Part shown: positions 1-14,600 of the stretch, piece by piece
Position numbering within the stretch: the stretch's first letter is position 1
How the letters are laid out: every line of letters starts with the position of its first letter
Program-made: the position numbers and the translations under genes
Notes under the pieces: model-generated
What the model was told of the DNA's origin: nothing
The model's database searches: none
What the model saw: only the letters and a program-made list of their open reading frames with translations
DNA from: Trochalopteron elliotii
Taxonomy: Eukaryota > Chordata > Aves > Passeriformes > Leiothrichidae
NCBI GenBank assembly: GCA_024734555.1
Contig: JANPWX010000009.1
Span: 708,586 to 772,585, forward strand
Direction of reading: 5' to 3'
DNA: 64,000 bases

Positions 1-3000
1 TTTGTGGGTCATCATTTTTGGTATGTCAACCCCAATGTGTTTAGGTACTTTGGGAATGGGAAGAAGAAATCCCTGCCCTGGGTACAGTCTATGGCAGTGC
101 ATTGACAAGTCACTCAGGGTGGTGATGGGTGCTTAAATGCCTACTGGGGGCTTTCTGTTTCAAAAAAGATTTTTTAAAATTATATATTTTGGGAAAGGGG
201 TCTAGGCTGTGTGTGGGCAATGGCAGTGGTAGTGGCATTTGGCAGCAATGAAATAAGAAACACAGCAGGAAATAAAAAAGAAGCTGCCAAAAGCAGGGTG
301 AGTGTGAGTGACTTTAACAGCTGGCTGATTTCAAAGTATATGGATAGGTATAAAACTACTGAATGTTGTAGTTTTGTTTTTTCTGAATCAAATGAAGTTT
401 TCCAACTAAAGGCTGGATTCCAGGGAGATAGAGACAGTTATTTGGTAAAAAAGTCAAAACAAAAATGGTGAACAATAACAAAAATCACCATATATTGTTG
501 ATCTTCTAAAGAACACATATTACTAATAAAACTGAAGGTCCAAGTAGATATTACTCTTAAGTATTGTAAATATAGGGTTAGCTTCTGTTTAGCCTATGAA
601 GTTAGATGAAAGTTTCATTTTCTTGCAGGTAAGTGGAAAGAGATCAAAGAAATTAACAATGTGAGCGGGAGAAACACTCAAAACCTAGATTATTTAGAGC
701 TGATTGAGTGTTAATGTTAAGACTTCTTCTGTCTACTCTCTCTTTTAACACTTCATTAATTCTATTTTCCTAACAAAAATCAGTATAGATTACATAATAC
801 TCATTAAACATTAAAAACCTGATTTTTTCCACAGATAGAAAAGTGCCACATCTGCATTACAAATTTTACCCCTGTAGTAAAGTCATGCCAATTTAATGGA
901 GTTGTCTGATAGGTCTGATTAAAGATCAGATTTGTGACTGGCTGATGGCAACCCACAGAAACATAGAAAACTATTCACTTTAGAGCATGCATGTTTCCTG
1001 CTAAAAGTATGATAATAATACCAACTCTCCTAGCATGGTACCACCATGATTAGTTTTATATTTACTAAGGCACTGGAGGATGCAGAGATCTGCCTCAGTA
1101 AATCTCCCCAAGACTGTAGATGAGTTGAACAGTAATTCCTGTTGACTTTGCCACCTGGCTTCATTTAAACTTCTTTTAAATTCTTCTGGATGTGTAGCTG
1201 CGTCTTTAAAGGGGATTAATTAATCTAATTCGTATGAAAAATATAGATTTTGGAAGTATCAGCTCTAAAGCTGTTACATTGATTATTGCTGAATGGAGGC
1301 TGAAATGTATTTGAAATGTATCTCAATGTATTTCTCTGATTGTATCTGAAATGTATTTATTTCACCAGTTTTGAAATGTACTCCTTCTTTCTGGGAAGTC
1401 ATAAGTTATAGGTTTTTAGGGAGGAAAAGGAAAAACCTACATTCATGCAGTACTACAAATGTAATAACATACCTAACCAGCATACCCAATGTTACTGGTT
1501 GCAATCTCCATCCATGGTTTTGGAGCCCTGGTGTATGACAGAATGAGAAAAATGCCCTGTAGATGAAAGAATTTCATGTGGCTGTACGTGTGAAACAAGT
1601 GGAGTGAAGCAAAAGCCAGACAAAAGCAGCGAGGAGATGGCACATGCTTTCCCTCACTCCCTCAGAACAGTGATAAAGTGTGGAGAAAATTAGCAGCCCT
1701 TTTATCTTCCAAGATTATGTGTTGTGTTCTGTGTGGCCCTGAGTTTTCTGCATGTGTCAGTTTGGCTTGATGAGAGTGGCAACTCCTTTGTGGAAGAGCA
1801 CAGCTGAGTGTCTTTGAAGGAGATGAATGCAATTAAACTTGATGGGTCTAATCTAGTGTCAACTAGCACAGGGAAGAAAGATTAAAGAATAGAGCTGGTG
1901 ATATTATAGCAACTAATCCAAGGTGATTTATCTTCTGCTGCAGTCTAAACTAGTAGGTTTTCCTTACTCCTCAGAGATTTTTCTATGTGTTGCATGATAA
2001 ATACTTCTTTTACTAGATGTTCACATATTTGGAAAGCTCTTCAGGTGTTTTTTGGAATGGGTAGGGGCTGAACTTGTAATTTATCTCAATGTGTATATTG
2101 ATGCTGAAGTAGAAAAGCATGAAGAGACGATGTCTCTGTCTCCATCACAATACCTTTTTCCAACACCAGTCCTTATATGGGTGTGTTTTGCATTTTGTAA
2201 TTCATACCCAAGTGTACCAGGATTGCAGTTTTGTTTCAGTCCTGTGTGAGAGCTGATGAGTACAAATCTCATGTTCAGTTCTCTGCCATGTGTGCTCCCA
2301 GCATAACCTAAACTTAAGGTTACATTTCATAAGTTTTAGTTACTATTGATTTAAAAAAAAAAAAAAAGTTCTGTCTGATGAAACTCTACCAAGATGATTC
2401 AGGTCTGAATTTTCATCTTGGAAGACTTAAGTAATAAAGGCCAAGAAATCCAGCACATTCCTGCTCTACTGTAGAAGAGCAGAACACCACAAAAAGGAAA
2501 AAGCTTACTATAGAATCTAAAGGGCACAGCTAAAAGGGTTGTACAAGTGGTGTGAAGGAGACTGTACTAGAAAGAGAGAGGCAGTGCTTGTCATGGAATC
2601 AGGACTTGAAAAAGAATAAAAAGAAGCCATTATGGTGATGCCTGTGGATGAGAAAGCATCTGTCAGGAAGCTGAAGTTGTGTCCAAGTGATGGAGTTCAA
2701 AAGGACCTCTAACCTTGAAAGGTTAGAAGTAAAAAAACAAATGGCAAGCCAAAAAGTGACTTGGAAGAGCAGATACAAGTGTCTGAGTAGGCATGGGCTC
2801 TTCAACCTGGTAGAGAGACTGTGGAGGTGAGATATGATAGAAATCTGAAAAATCATGAGTGGCACAGAGAAGATGGATAGCCATTGCTTTTTTTTCAACA
2901 TTTCTTCTGAACAAAAAATGAGGGGATGTGCAGTATAACTGAAGTCTAAAAACCAAAGTGATTCTTTGCATAGGAGACATCTGAGGACTCCCTTTGGGTT

Positions 3001-3365
3001 AAAGTTTATACAGGTTGAAAGAGTGACTGGATAAGTTTGTAGAAAAGGGACCTTTTGAATGTTACTAAATATATAGAAACTGCTGGAAATAGCCAGAGCT
3101 GAAAACAGTGGGAGGTCGTAGGGCTGCTGAGGGGGACTATCTTACTATAACACTGGTGTTGGTGGCTGAACTTGGAGATGAAAGTGGTGACTTTTGGAAC
3201 AGTGTTTAATCTATTTTTCAGTAAGCGTGTGTTACTCTGGGAATAACACTCTGGAACATTTGGAGTAATGACTTTGGGCAGCTTAATCAAACAAAAAAAC
3301 ACTGAAGCAGAAATGTTCAAAAAAATGTGATGTCTAATGGTTTTGTCTTCATTCTGCCTTCACAG
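1..3365 (+). other. CCDC170: CCDC170 intron 1 (3' part), no other gene seen
   Basis: AT-rich sequence ends in the exon 2 acceptor at 3364-3365. I see no CpG-rich promoter and no convincing first exon. Four imperfect tgaaatgta words cluster at about 1302-1381, and there is a poly-A run at about 2352-2367. Open frames of 60-100 codons on both strands lack splice support and recognisable similarity. Confidence 0.65.
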
Positions 3366-3497
3366 GAATCTCATGATCACGTTCTTTTGGATATTCCCGT
3401 CACTAGAGAGCAGATGAATCACTATCGAGCTGCAGCTGAAACTGCTCAAAGTGAACTTGCAGCACTTTCAGTGAAGTATGACTGTGCCCGGTCAGAG
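3366..3497 (+). CDS. CCDC170: CCDC170 exon 2
   Basis: This 132-base exon starts after the acceptor ctgccttcacag and ends at the donor GAG/GTACAT. Both borders are phase 0. It encodes 44 residues, beginning [20 protein letters not shown] and continuing into a helical stretch with [18 protein letters not shown]. It is the first exon of the gene in the window, so its phase-0 start implies an upstream coding exon that ends on a complete codon. The amphipathic pattern marks the beginning of the N-terminal coiled coil. Confidence 0.87.
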
Positions 3498-5563
3498 GTA
3501 CATCTAAAAATAATTTCAAATCCTTCTCCAAACCTGAGGATATTTTGCAGTCACCTTATGAAGAGAATAGAAAGCTAGCAGAAAGTCCAAAACTTGCTTT
3601 TGCTACACAGCTTTTGGAGTTTTGTTTTTAAAATGTCTGTGTGATTTTTACTTTGCTTCCTTCTGTGATCAAGAACTGATTATAAGTTTGTATTTGGAAG
3701 ATTTGAAGCAGTGGAGCTTTTTGTCATCATCTAAGTGCAATATTTTTATATTTAACCTGAAAATTAATTAAATTGTGGTTGTATAAACATTTAGGTAGTA
3801 TCCTCTTCTTGCTGGTGAGTTAAGATCTAGCTGCTCATCTTAAATAATTTCTGCCTTTTGTTCAAGTTTTAGCTCCCCACATTTGCTCTGCTTTTGTCTC
3901 CAGTGAAATTGTGTTTGAGGTTGATTGTAGCTAGAGAGGCCGAAGAACATGTACACATACTTTTCTACTCTTCCTGCTGTGTAGATGGTGTTTCTCAGGA
4001 CAGGATTTATCACAGGGTAATTTTTAGAGCTGCATTATTTCCACAAGTAATTTTTTTAAAACTTATAACTGGTTGAAATTGATTTGATTGAAGACAGCAT
4101 TGTGGACAGTGGTCAGTTTTAAACTGGAATAAAATTTGCCTTTAAAGGACATGAAATGCTTACATTTGTTCACAAACAGAATTACAGGCATGAGTGTCCA
4201 TTGGCTGAGCTTTAATTTGATCAGTTGATCCTGAAGTTACTGCAGGGTACATTTAACACTGATCCAGAACTGGTGCTTTAAATTTAAATTTTAAGAAGCC
4301 ATACAGAATCTAATGTTCTCATACAAGGAATTTATTACTGGAAATGTTGAATGGCTTTATTGCCAGAACATCTGACTGATTTATAGATTTTTCAAGACAG
4401 TGCTTGCAAAAGCATAGTCAAAAAAGCAGCTGTTCATGCTCTTGTTAATAAAGACCTTCATGACCCAGCTGAGGTCAGAACCTTGTTCTGCTGAGTGCTC
4501 TGTAAAACTCACAATATGGGATCATTCTTGCTTTTTCTGCTATTGGAACTGACCACAAAGACAATGGACAGACAAAAAAATATCACATGGGGAGTTGAAC
4601 CACAGAGAAATTTTAAGGTTATGAACACTCTAAGATACCATGGGTTGGTCCAGCTGCCAAGCAAAGCAATGCTATTGTTCCTTCAGCTGCTCATTTCCTT
4701 CCCCACACTGCCCCACCCCTTGTGCCGGCACAGATGTATCTGTAGTTTTCATGGTGCACTTTTGTGTCAATGCAATTGAAAAATAATTCCTTTCCTTCTG
4801 AGTTGCTTTTTAGCCAGAGCAGTTTCCCAATCTTATTTTACCTTGTAGCCATGTAAGTGCTTCTTCCAGCACAAAGAGGAGGGTGGAGTATGGAAATGAA
4901 GCCCCAAACCTGGGAAGAAGCCAAGCTGCTTTTCTTGAACTCAATGCTGCTCTGGAGTGTCTGATAAACCAGCACATGAAACACAGGTTTATTGAAGGCT
5001 GTGCTGCTGCTGCAAGGCTGATGCTCCTACCTGATTTCTCAGCATTAGCCTTTGCTCTGTGATTCTCTTCCTCCTCTGTGAGAGGAAAAGTGAACTATTC
5101 TTTATCAGTTGTTATTGGAATTGTTTGTGGGGGAGCCAGACAAACATAGAGCTGGTGTGAGGGAGAGGACAGGCATGCATGGCTGGAAAGAGGTGAAGCA
5201 GGACTTCCCTTTTCCAAGGCAGTTCCTATTCCATTGGCTCACCAGCCTCTTGAATTTCTCTGAGTATCTTGAGTTTGGTCATACTGAAAGACTCCAACAG
5301 AGATGTGAATTTCCCATCGTCCTGGATAGCAGTTTAATGTCTTAAATATTTTTGCCTTAAAATGTTTGCCACAATTTAGTTGTTCCACTACTCATTGCAA
5401 AAAGCAGTTAGTTTGGCTTAATTATTTGCCTGTTAATTTTATGTGATAGGACAGAAGTCCTTCAGATTGCATCTTGCTGCTTTTAATTGGAATTGTCAGG
5501 AAAGCTGAAACATGCCTTAATATTTCTTGAGACAAAAAAGTCCACTTTAAATTACTTGTTCCT

Positions 5564-5607
<44 letters not shown>

Positions 5608-8600
5608 AAATTTTGTATGGCTGTTGAGTCTCCCTCAAGCACAGTCTCCTAGAGAACCTTCTAGCAGAATTTTTTCAATGGAAAATGGTATTTTTAACAA
5701 AAAGAGAGAGGAAAAATCTACTGAGCTCCATGAACTCTTGGAAAGCTCTAGCATCATCTCTATAAGAGGTCTTTAACATTTGAGAGTGATTTTCCTCCTC
5801 CTCCCCTTCCTTAAAAGGTTCTATTGCTGTTTCTGTGTAAATAGAGCTACACTTAATTGCATTATCATACCCAAAAATAACTGTTTGCATAAGATGAGAA
5901 GTGGGTGCCTACCACACAATGCTCCAAAAATTTACTTGCCTCTGAATATGCCTCAAACCATCAAAAGGCTCCACACTGATATAGCAGGGTACTTTGCTGT
6001 TACAACTCCCTGCAGCTCTTGATTATCTGTGGAATTGAGCACCAGATTTGGAAGCAGGCAGGCAGCAGGCAAAAAAGAGGAAATAGTGGTGTTAGTAACT
6101 TTGCTGTAAGGCAGATACATAGGAAACATGAGTTAAGATTGTGCAGCAGAACTTAAGTTAGACTTTTCCTAAATTCTGAATTAGTAAATAAACTTATCTT
6201 CCTGTGAGATGTTATCTTGAAAAGCTGTGTTGTGTTACCCAACAGTAGCTTTTCGTTTTGCAAACCTCTTCCATTGCTTTTTCTTAGTCGTATGAAAATA
6301 AAGTGTCTCTCTTCTCAGTCTTGTAGTGATAAAAATATGTTTCTTGTCACATTATTAAGCTTGTAATACACTCATGTTATTTCAGGCTGGGAAAACTATT
6401 CTTCATTAATTTTCTCCTTTTCTATCTGTAGCTTCTTAAACTCAAGTCGAGCATGATCTCTAAAGAAGCTTCTTTTCAAGAGCTGAAGGCTGAAGCTGAA
6501 AGCTGTAAGGAAAACAATGCTAGACTGATGTCTCGCCTCCTGTCTTTGCAAACACAAATCCAGGAGATGGAAGAGGAGCTGTGTGTGCTTGCTGCTTCTA
6601 AAAACCAGGCTGAGCTGACAGCTCAGCTGGCACATAAGGAAAATTTGGAGCTGAAGGAGGAGCTTCATGAGAAAAGTGCCAAACTTAAGTAAGAGTCATG
6701 TGAGATAACAAAAAACTTTTCTGGGGGACATGACGGAATGGTACAGTTGTCAATACAGAAAAATATGTTGGTGGATAGACTTTATTGCAGTTCTGAATTC
6801 TGTTACAGTGCCTGAGTGTGTGGGAGGTGTTGAAATTTGAATTTTGTTTTGAGTTGTTAGTCCATACATAGAGGTTTGAATGTTTTGTACTTTGAAGGTG
6901 AAATGCATTAAACTTACAGAAGATAGTATCCTTTAAATGTACTGTTCTTAGCATAGTGTATCAGAGTGCTGTCCTGTCAGTTCTACATAATTGCTCATGT
7001 TTTGGGTCTGTAGGATGGAGACTCATAGCAAAATTGATTAGTATGAAAATATTCTGAACTCTTAAATTCCAAAATCAGTGTCAGTCGTATTAATAGACAC
7101 CTAGAATTTTATAATGGATTTTTCTGCCCATTACCAGACTAATATTTGTGACTCTGTCGATACTGTCTAGTCAAGAGCAAGGTGAGTGTTTACCAGACAC
7201 CTATATTTCTCAAATCAGTATTTTGCTCAGCCCTGCCAGGTTTTATGCCTTAAAAGTGAATAATTAAGTCTTTTCAAACTTAGAGCAAACCATTGCAGTG
7301 CACTTGTTTATTACCAGCTGATTTGCCAAAAGCCCTGCCTGGAGAGTGCAGTCTTACATAATGGCTGTTAAGATTCTTTAAAATGCTATTTCTGGTAGGA
7401 AAAAATAAAAAAGAAGAAGAAGAAGCAGAAACGGGAAGAAAAATCTTCTATCCTATTTGCTTGCCTAACTCACTGGGAGAAAACATCTGGAATATTGTGT
7501 TTCATACTCACCTTCCATTGTAGTGATACATCAATTTTATGGGCATACATCTCTGCTGTCACTCCCAGAGCAGTCCTGGCTGCTCTCTTTGGTGTACAAA
7601 ACTTGTGTCATCAGTTCTGTTTGTGTTGGTGTGTGGTGATCAGGACCAGGAGACTGCTCCAAGAGAGAAGTGAGCAAAATAAAAGCTTGATTTCCACCTC
7701 TACCAATCCCAGCTCTGGTTCACTGTGCATCTGGAGTGTTCTACTGGACTTCTGGTAAAAGGGAAGTGATACAGCGATAGTGAGTCTGTTCATTTGGAAG
7801 GAACAAACATGTTGGATTGCTCATGAATGTGCACTGTTTGCTTCCAAAGCTTTTTGTTGTCCTCAGCTAATGGTTGCATGTGTCACTTCACACTAACCAA
7901 TGTGTTGACTCAGTGAACTTTCAGTCACTTAGTCTGGCCACCCTGGTAGTACTTGGCACATGACTAGTCCTAATTAGATATTCAAAGGAGGTTTGCACTG
8001 AAAACCACTAATGAAAGGGAAGAGCAAGCCAGCATGAAGTGCATATTTACATTCTATACCTTGGGGATATAGTAAGAAATGTTTGGTGAATTCTATGATT
8101 GGCTTCCAGGATGTGCACATCTGCTATTGAAAATCATGCTTTTCTACTCGACATGTCTATTGCCATAGTATTTTTAGAGTGTGAACTGTCAAAAGCTTTT
8201 TTCTTCTTCTTTTTCCTTCCCTTCTCTTTGCTCATTAGTTCTGAAGAGCTAGCAAAACTGTGAAAAAGCTGTGTTCTACTTTTTTGTACCTGACTGCCTA
8301 TTTTCTAGGTGCTCACACCTTTACAGCCCTACTGCAGGTAATTAAATTATTCGTAAAGTTATCAAGTGAGTGCTTTGTACTTCAGATTTTTTATTTTTAG
8401 CAGCAGGCATGGTTTTGTGAGTGGATACCTCAATTCTTTAGAGCCACAGAACAGTTGTGGGGTTGGTGGTCAATCTTATATAATATTCTGTCATATAAGC
8501 ATGCATATATGGCATGTCTGAGCCTAATACCTTTTCAAGTCTGACATATTCCTCCTGACAATAACAGTTTAGCAATCATCTCATGATTTAGTTTTGTTGG

Positions 8601-11600
8601 GGCTACAGAGGAAAGGAAGGTGCCCAGAGGTGAGGAAGCTGTGAGCATGCTTGTGTTCTGAGGGACAGTGTCTGCTGCAGAAGGCAGAGCTCTTTTGGCT
8701 CGTGGTGTGTGCTGTGCAGTACTATGTGGAACTGCCCTCAAAATGTCCAGAGCAGTTATGAATGTTTTCCACTCCTTTCTGTTATTATGCCACTCTCTTT
8801 CACTTTGCAGCATTTTCAGCAGCTGTGCTGACCTCCCTCCTCAGGTTATGTGTTAAATCTTTTAACTGTCTGTTTTGCTTACTGATTTATAAGCATTCTA
8901 TGTACTGTGTTTGTACTCACTGTGTATTTCCTGTTGGAGTCTCATGCTGCTCTTTGGTTATGGAATGATGCTTTGTTTGATTGCCAGCCTAGAGAGGAAG
9001 AAATCAGAAACGGAAAAGAATGAGTCCAGCAATGACTACCGTGCCCACCTTGAAAACTGAGAATAGTGCTATGCTCTGATTAGCAAATGAGTTTCAATAA
9101 AATATTTGCTCTAGACGTGCATTTGGTTACATCTCAGGTCTTGATTTATTCTAGAGTGAAGAGCTTGCTTTAGAAAGGAGCTTTTTCCAAATGGAAACAC
9201 AATAGCTTGTCGTGCAAATTTACTACTACCAATCTACCATGTCTTGCACTCTACCACTAAGTACCCCATTTGTGGGTATTACTGAGAGGTACTGGAGTTG
9301 ACATTTGCATTACACTAGTGGTCATTTTGAGCTCTGTTTCGTGGGCTGGTTTTGCTAACCTGTTTCTTTGTAGTTTTTCACAAGGTATATGTGTTTCTGC
9401 ATCATGAGCAACATTTTTTTTCTGTGTTTCCTATCGAATCAGGCTGTGGTGGTTCTTTTTTGCTGGACCCATCTTTGTCCCTGGCAAGGGAAGGAATGTA
9501 ACCACATTTATACTAATGAGTTAAACTCACTGTTAAATTATTTTGTTGGTTGTTCTTGTAGATTATTACAAACTGATACCTGCTCTTAAGGCTGAGAGCA
9601 TGTTTCATGTGGGATATACATCCGCATGATAGACACCAGTTGAGTGATGAAATTGCTGACAAGAAGCTCCCTTTTCTTCCTATCTTTGTGGTAGCCCCTA
9701 TATGCTGTCTTTTTAAATGCATCCCTTTCATGAGTAGTGCTTCAGAGTACTGTACAGGAAAGTAGTGTCTCCTATCTCTGCTTCTGCTGGTAAATTCCCT
9801 TCACAGTTACTCTGGATGTCTTACACTTCCTTTGGTCAAGAAAGGCTTTATTTTACTTCAAGTTTGTTAATCATCTCTGCCAGCTTCTTTAGAGAGAGGA
9901 TATGAAGTGTCTTTCACATATTTTTGCTAATAGTTGATCACTCTCCCCTTCCCTTATTTTATCTAAGTTTTTGCTTGCACTTTCCACTTGTAGTATCTTG
10001 AGGGCACTATTTATTCATGTCACTCGATTCTTGTGTTTTATTCAGATTTTGTGCTGAGAATGAGATTGGGATCATTGAAGATTTTTTGAAGTGTTAATCA
10101 AAAGCAAAGATGAAGAAATGTTTACACATAAGGCAACAGCAAAAGTTATATGTATTACATAACAGATATAGAGAATTAAATGTAACTTTTAAAATTCATT
10201 TGGTGGTATGCAATAGCTAGCAATAGTCTTGGGACAATGTATTTTGCCTAGAATTCTTTTTCAGGGAACATTCATCCTGGTGTGTGTGATTTTTTTTTTT
10301 TTTTCTATCTGATTAGTAAATATTTGAATGAGTGTGAAGAAAGCATGACTCAAGCTTCTAAAATCAGCAAAACCTATGAAGAGCTTCTTACAGATCTTTC
10401 TGGATTCTTGGACATAGACATCAGAGAAAAAGAGAAACCACAGGAACATTTAACATCAAAGGTGATTGTGTAGGCATATGCTTCTCTACAGTGATTTCAT
10501 AGAGAAATATCTAGTTGTCACAGAAGTAAGGCAAATGATAGAGGTCTTTGTATTTCATTATGGTTTGCAGACAGTGCTATCATTTAAAGACAGATTTTTT
10601 TTTCATATTGGGCTAATTTTGAAAGGTGCTGAACACTAATAGGCCTCAGTGAACTCTGTCTGCTCTTATCTGCATAAATAATTTATCAGCCTGTAGTTCC
10701 CACATACAGTGCTGATTAGATACTTGGTTAAAAACTTTCCTTAAAACACTAACATGGGGGTCCAACAGGAGATGTGTAAACTGTAGCACTAGATCCTAAC
10801 TCTTATCTTGAGCTGACATACCATTAAATACAAACACCTGAAATGGCATGCCCTAAAACAACTCTTACTGTGTCCTTAATAAAATGCTGTAAATAATTTT
10901 GTAGTGTTTCTGAGACTTAATAATAAACATTTATTATTTCTCTTCTGCAGTTCCAAAAACTGAACTTCCATTTAGGAAAAGAAAATTGTTCGTGTATTCT
11001 TTTAACATCTATCAATGCTGCTGAAAGACATTTTATTCTAATTTTATGCATTTCATTAATCTTCTGTCTATTCTTTGATCTCTAATTTTCTTCACTTTGG
11101 AGCACAATAGGTATTTGGGAAAATTCTATTTCGTTATGTTCATGTCATTGTAAGATTACAGTCTTAATAAATCAAGATTATTTAGGTATGCACCACAGTG
11201 AGTGTATGCCCTGTAATATTACATAATATTGCAAGCACATTGAAATTTTAACAGATGCTCTAAAAAAAGTTGTCACGCAAGATGCACTCTTGCATGCTTT
11301 AATAATTAATAAGTTAATAATCAGAGCTTTTAAAAACATATCTTCATGTCTTTTAACAATGTAGTAATAAATCTAGTTGGGAAATCTAATTTGTGATGAA
11401 AGCTGTGCCTTAGGAAACCTTAGCAACTAGTTTTTCTGGGGTCTTGGCACATCTATTTAGTTTCTTTTCCACATTATGGTTTTATTTAAGACAGAATTGA
11501 TCTGTTTTAGTCTTAACAAATGTCTTGCCAGTAGGAATCAGGGTACATTTTTTGCTCACTCTTTGAAGTGCCCACATTCCTCTATTCCACTGATTGGAAA

Positions 11601-14600
11601 TAGCATAGTGTACCAAAACAGCCCTAGAATCCTCCTGGAAAAGACTCCTTTTTCCAAGGTGTCGGCTGCTCATAATGGCAGCACACCAGGTATTTGGCCC
11701 TGTCCTTGAATATGCTTATGAAATATTGATTACTAACTCAAATCTCTTGCGGTTAAAAAGTTTTGAGCATGAATTGCGGCTTTCTTGTTCCAAGTGAAAG
11801 GCACACATCTTAAAAAGGCAGGCTGGAATGGTTTGCTTTTCACATGAAGTAGCTGCATGGTCTGTTTCCTGACCTGCTTCACGTCAAGCACAGATATGCA
11901 GCAGCAGTAGCTCCCCACCTGTTTAATACATCATAAAGTCTGTGTGGGAGTAAATCTGAATCACATTATGCTAATGCTAAGGTGGGGGTTTATAGTGAGA
12001 ATATGATTCTATGATTTTAACTGTCCTTCTACTCTTTTTCTAAAGGAACAATAGAGTGCAATTATAAATCTGACCTAGATGCCACCAGAAACACTGAGTC
12101 TTTAGTGGCATGATTAGGAGCAGGTAAAACTGGGATGAATATTTTTAATTGTTAAGAGCTTTTAAGAAGCTACTCATACTTGATTTATTTCTCAAGGTCT
12201 CTGAAATATGTAAAGAAAATGTGACACTAAAAGACCAGGTTGCTGCTCTTCAAGAAGCTGTGAATGTCCATGAGATGGAGTCTAAAGCTAACAGAGAAAC
12301 CATCATGAGACTAGTTTCAGAAGTGGCCAAAGAGCAGAACAAGGCAGCAGGGTACTACCAAGACATGGAAAAACTTAGTAAGGTACATAATTGCATGACT
12401 TGTATGCTTTTCTGGTTTTCAAATGTTTTCTTGAAATTTCAAATTAATTTTCAATAGGAATTGCGTGAGAAAAAAGTTGTTCTGAAAAACTATGTTGATA
12501 AAGGTCTTCCCTAAAAAGGACATACTTAAGGTTATTTTCAACTTCTTGAAAGTGAGATATGAAGATTAAACAATAGCATTTTGTAAAATACATCTCAGGC
12601 AGATGTGATGTCTTTCAATGCTGTTTGTGAATTTCAATTTTTGCTTTCTTCTTAGTGTTGTAGCCTTAGTGCTTGCACAATCCTGTAAATAAATGAATGT
12701 GTATATTGTTAATATCTGAGGCACAAGAACACAGTGGTGAAAAAAATGATCTTTTAAATAACGTTTTTCTGGTACTGCAAGTTCCCTGAGAATTCTTCTA
12801 CTCAGTTTTTCAAAAATTCTAATGAGAAATTGAAAGCAATTGATAGGACACTATTCCTTCTCTTAAGGCACTGGATGGTAAAGTGTCTTGGCTTCCATAC
12901 ACCCTAGATTATCTTTTCACTGCCTTATAAATTTGTATTTCATAACCATTGGCTCATACCCAAAAAGTTGTAGGCTCTTGCAGGAAAGCATTGTTTTGCT
13001 GTTGGGAAGCCTTGCAGAAAATCTGTGCAGCAGGAAGGACGGTCAGATGAGAAATGTGAGTTAAGTTTTATGTCAAGTAGTCGCCAAATTCACCTAGCTA
13101 TGATTTGTGAAGGAAAAGGATGTGATTTAAGGATTGAATTCCTCCAGGAGAACTCCCCATTAAGAGTTCGCATGTTTCAAAAGGTGAGCGAACAAAATGC
13201 ATTTCTGTAGCAATTTTCCTTATTGCTTTGTGGAAAGGAAGCAGTTTAGTGTAGCCAAAATGAAGATTTCCTGCAGGTGAAACAGTGTGGTAAAAGCTGA
13301 TGGCTGGATCGTGAGAAAATAAGAGAAGAAACTTAGACTGCCAAATATGTATCTGGCTTGTGTTTGAGTGTGTGATTTGTGTGATTGAGTTTGTAGGATT
13401 TTTTAACATGAAGGCAACCTTGTGCAAGTGAGTTTTCCAAAGTAATACAACATTTTCCCCACCCTTGGCATTCCTCTTTTCCTGAAGAAGAGACACCCAC
13501 CATACACTTTAAAGGATATAGTGTTCTGATTTGGTTGTAAGCAAAATACTTAGGAGATGAGAAATAGCTGGCAGTGTGCTCAGGAGAAGAAAGAATTTGT
13601 GGGGAAGATAAATGTAAGTACCACAAGGGTCATAAATTTTACTTACTGCTGAAAATAGTTCTTACCAAGCTGTGTACAATTTTCTAAGGCCTAATGGAAC
13701 TGAGAGAGAACCTGCACCTAAAACTTAAACAGGTCGTTTTTGAGAACATTTTGTTTTCATGCTTCACTTCAAACACAGGTGTGTGAGGAAGAACAGAGTG
13801 TAGTTTACTCAGTAAGCCAGAGTCAGGAGGTGCTTTCAACCAAGATCAGGGCTCCATTTGTGGCTTGTTTTTCAAGTTTGCTCTAACTGCCAAAACATTT
13901 AGCAAGCTGAGCTAGTTTTCTGAAAAATATTTTCCTATCATTATTTTGCATATGCCAAATACATAATTTATTTAACCAATTTTACAGAAATGTCTTTCTA
14001 AATGATTAGCATTGCCTTTCAAAAACATTGCCTTTGAAAAGCCCCATCTGCATAGAGGCTGCAGATTCCTCCAGTGCAATTTCAGTTTAGCAACTTACAT
14101 TTGCAGACATGAGTAAATCTGTTGAGAAGGTTTTGTGTTCACAAAAGCATATGAAGAAGTTCAGTATTGAAAAAGAAAGTAAAAAGCAAACAATGCTTTA
14201 AGTCCTCACATGTGAAATGTGAAGTGTGGGATCCCCTGTTCCCCTGATGGTGTTCGACTTGGTTACAGGAGGGGTACCAGTGGCATAAAGTCAGTCTGAC
14301 TTTGCCATGTAATTCATGCTGCACAGTTTAAGCACATGAATGGAGTTGCATCTGTTGTGACACATTCCTCTGCCAAGGTGAGAAGCACAAATCCATACTG
14401 TTCCTGTGCCGGAAGACTCATACTTGGCTGTGTGTTTCTGGGCTGTTTTCTGGACTTAATTAATGGAATTGCCTGTAGCTGAATTTACCCAGCAAAGGCT
14501 GAGTACAAGTGACTCCTGCCTGCATGTGCTAACACCTCTCAGGGCCAAAACATTTTGGCCATCTTCAGTATTAGGGATTGAGATGGCAGCCCATTTCCCC

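Noticed and set aside
1..3365. Search for the first exon and promoter of CCDC170
   Set aside because: No CpG-rich segment and no ATG-containing segment with a phase-0 donor stood out. The first exon is assumed to lie upstream of the window.
4461..4476. tgaccc-agctg-aggtca half-site pair in intron 2
   Set aside because: It is an imperfect everted pair with a mismatch and unusual spacing, within chance expectation for 64 kb.
5422..5607. Poly-leucine ORF on the minus strand
   Set aside because: It is produced by the CAA microsatellite at 5564-5606.
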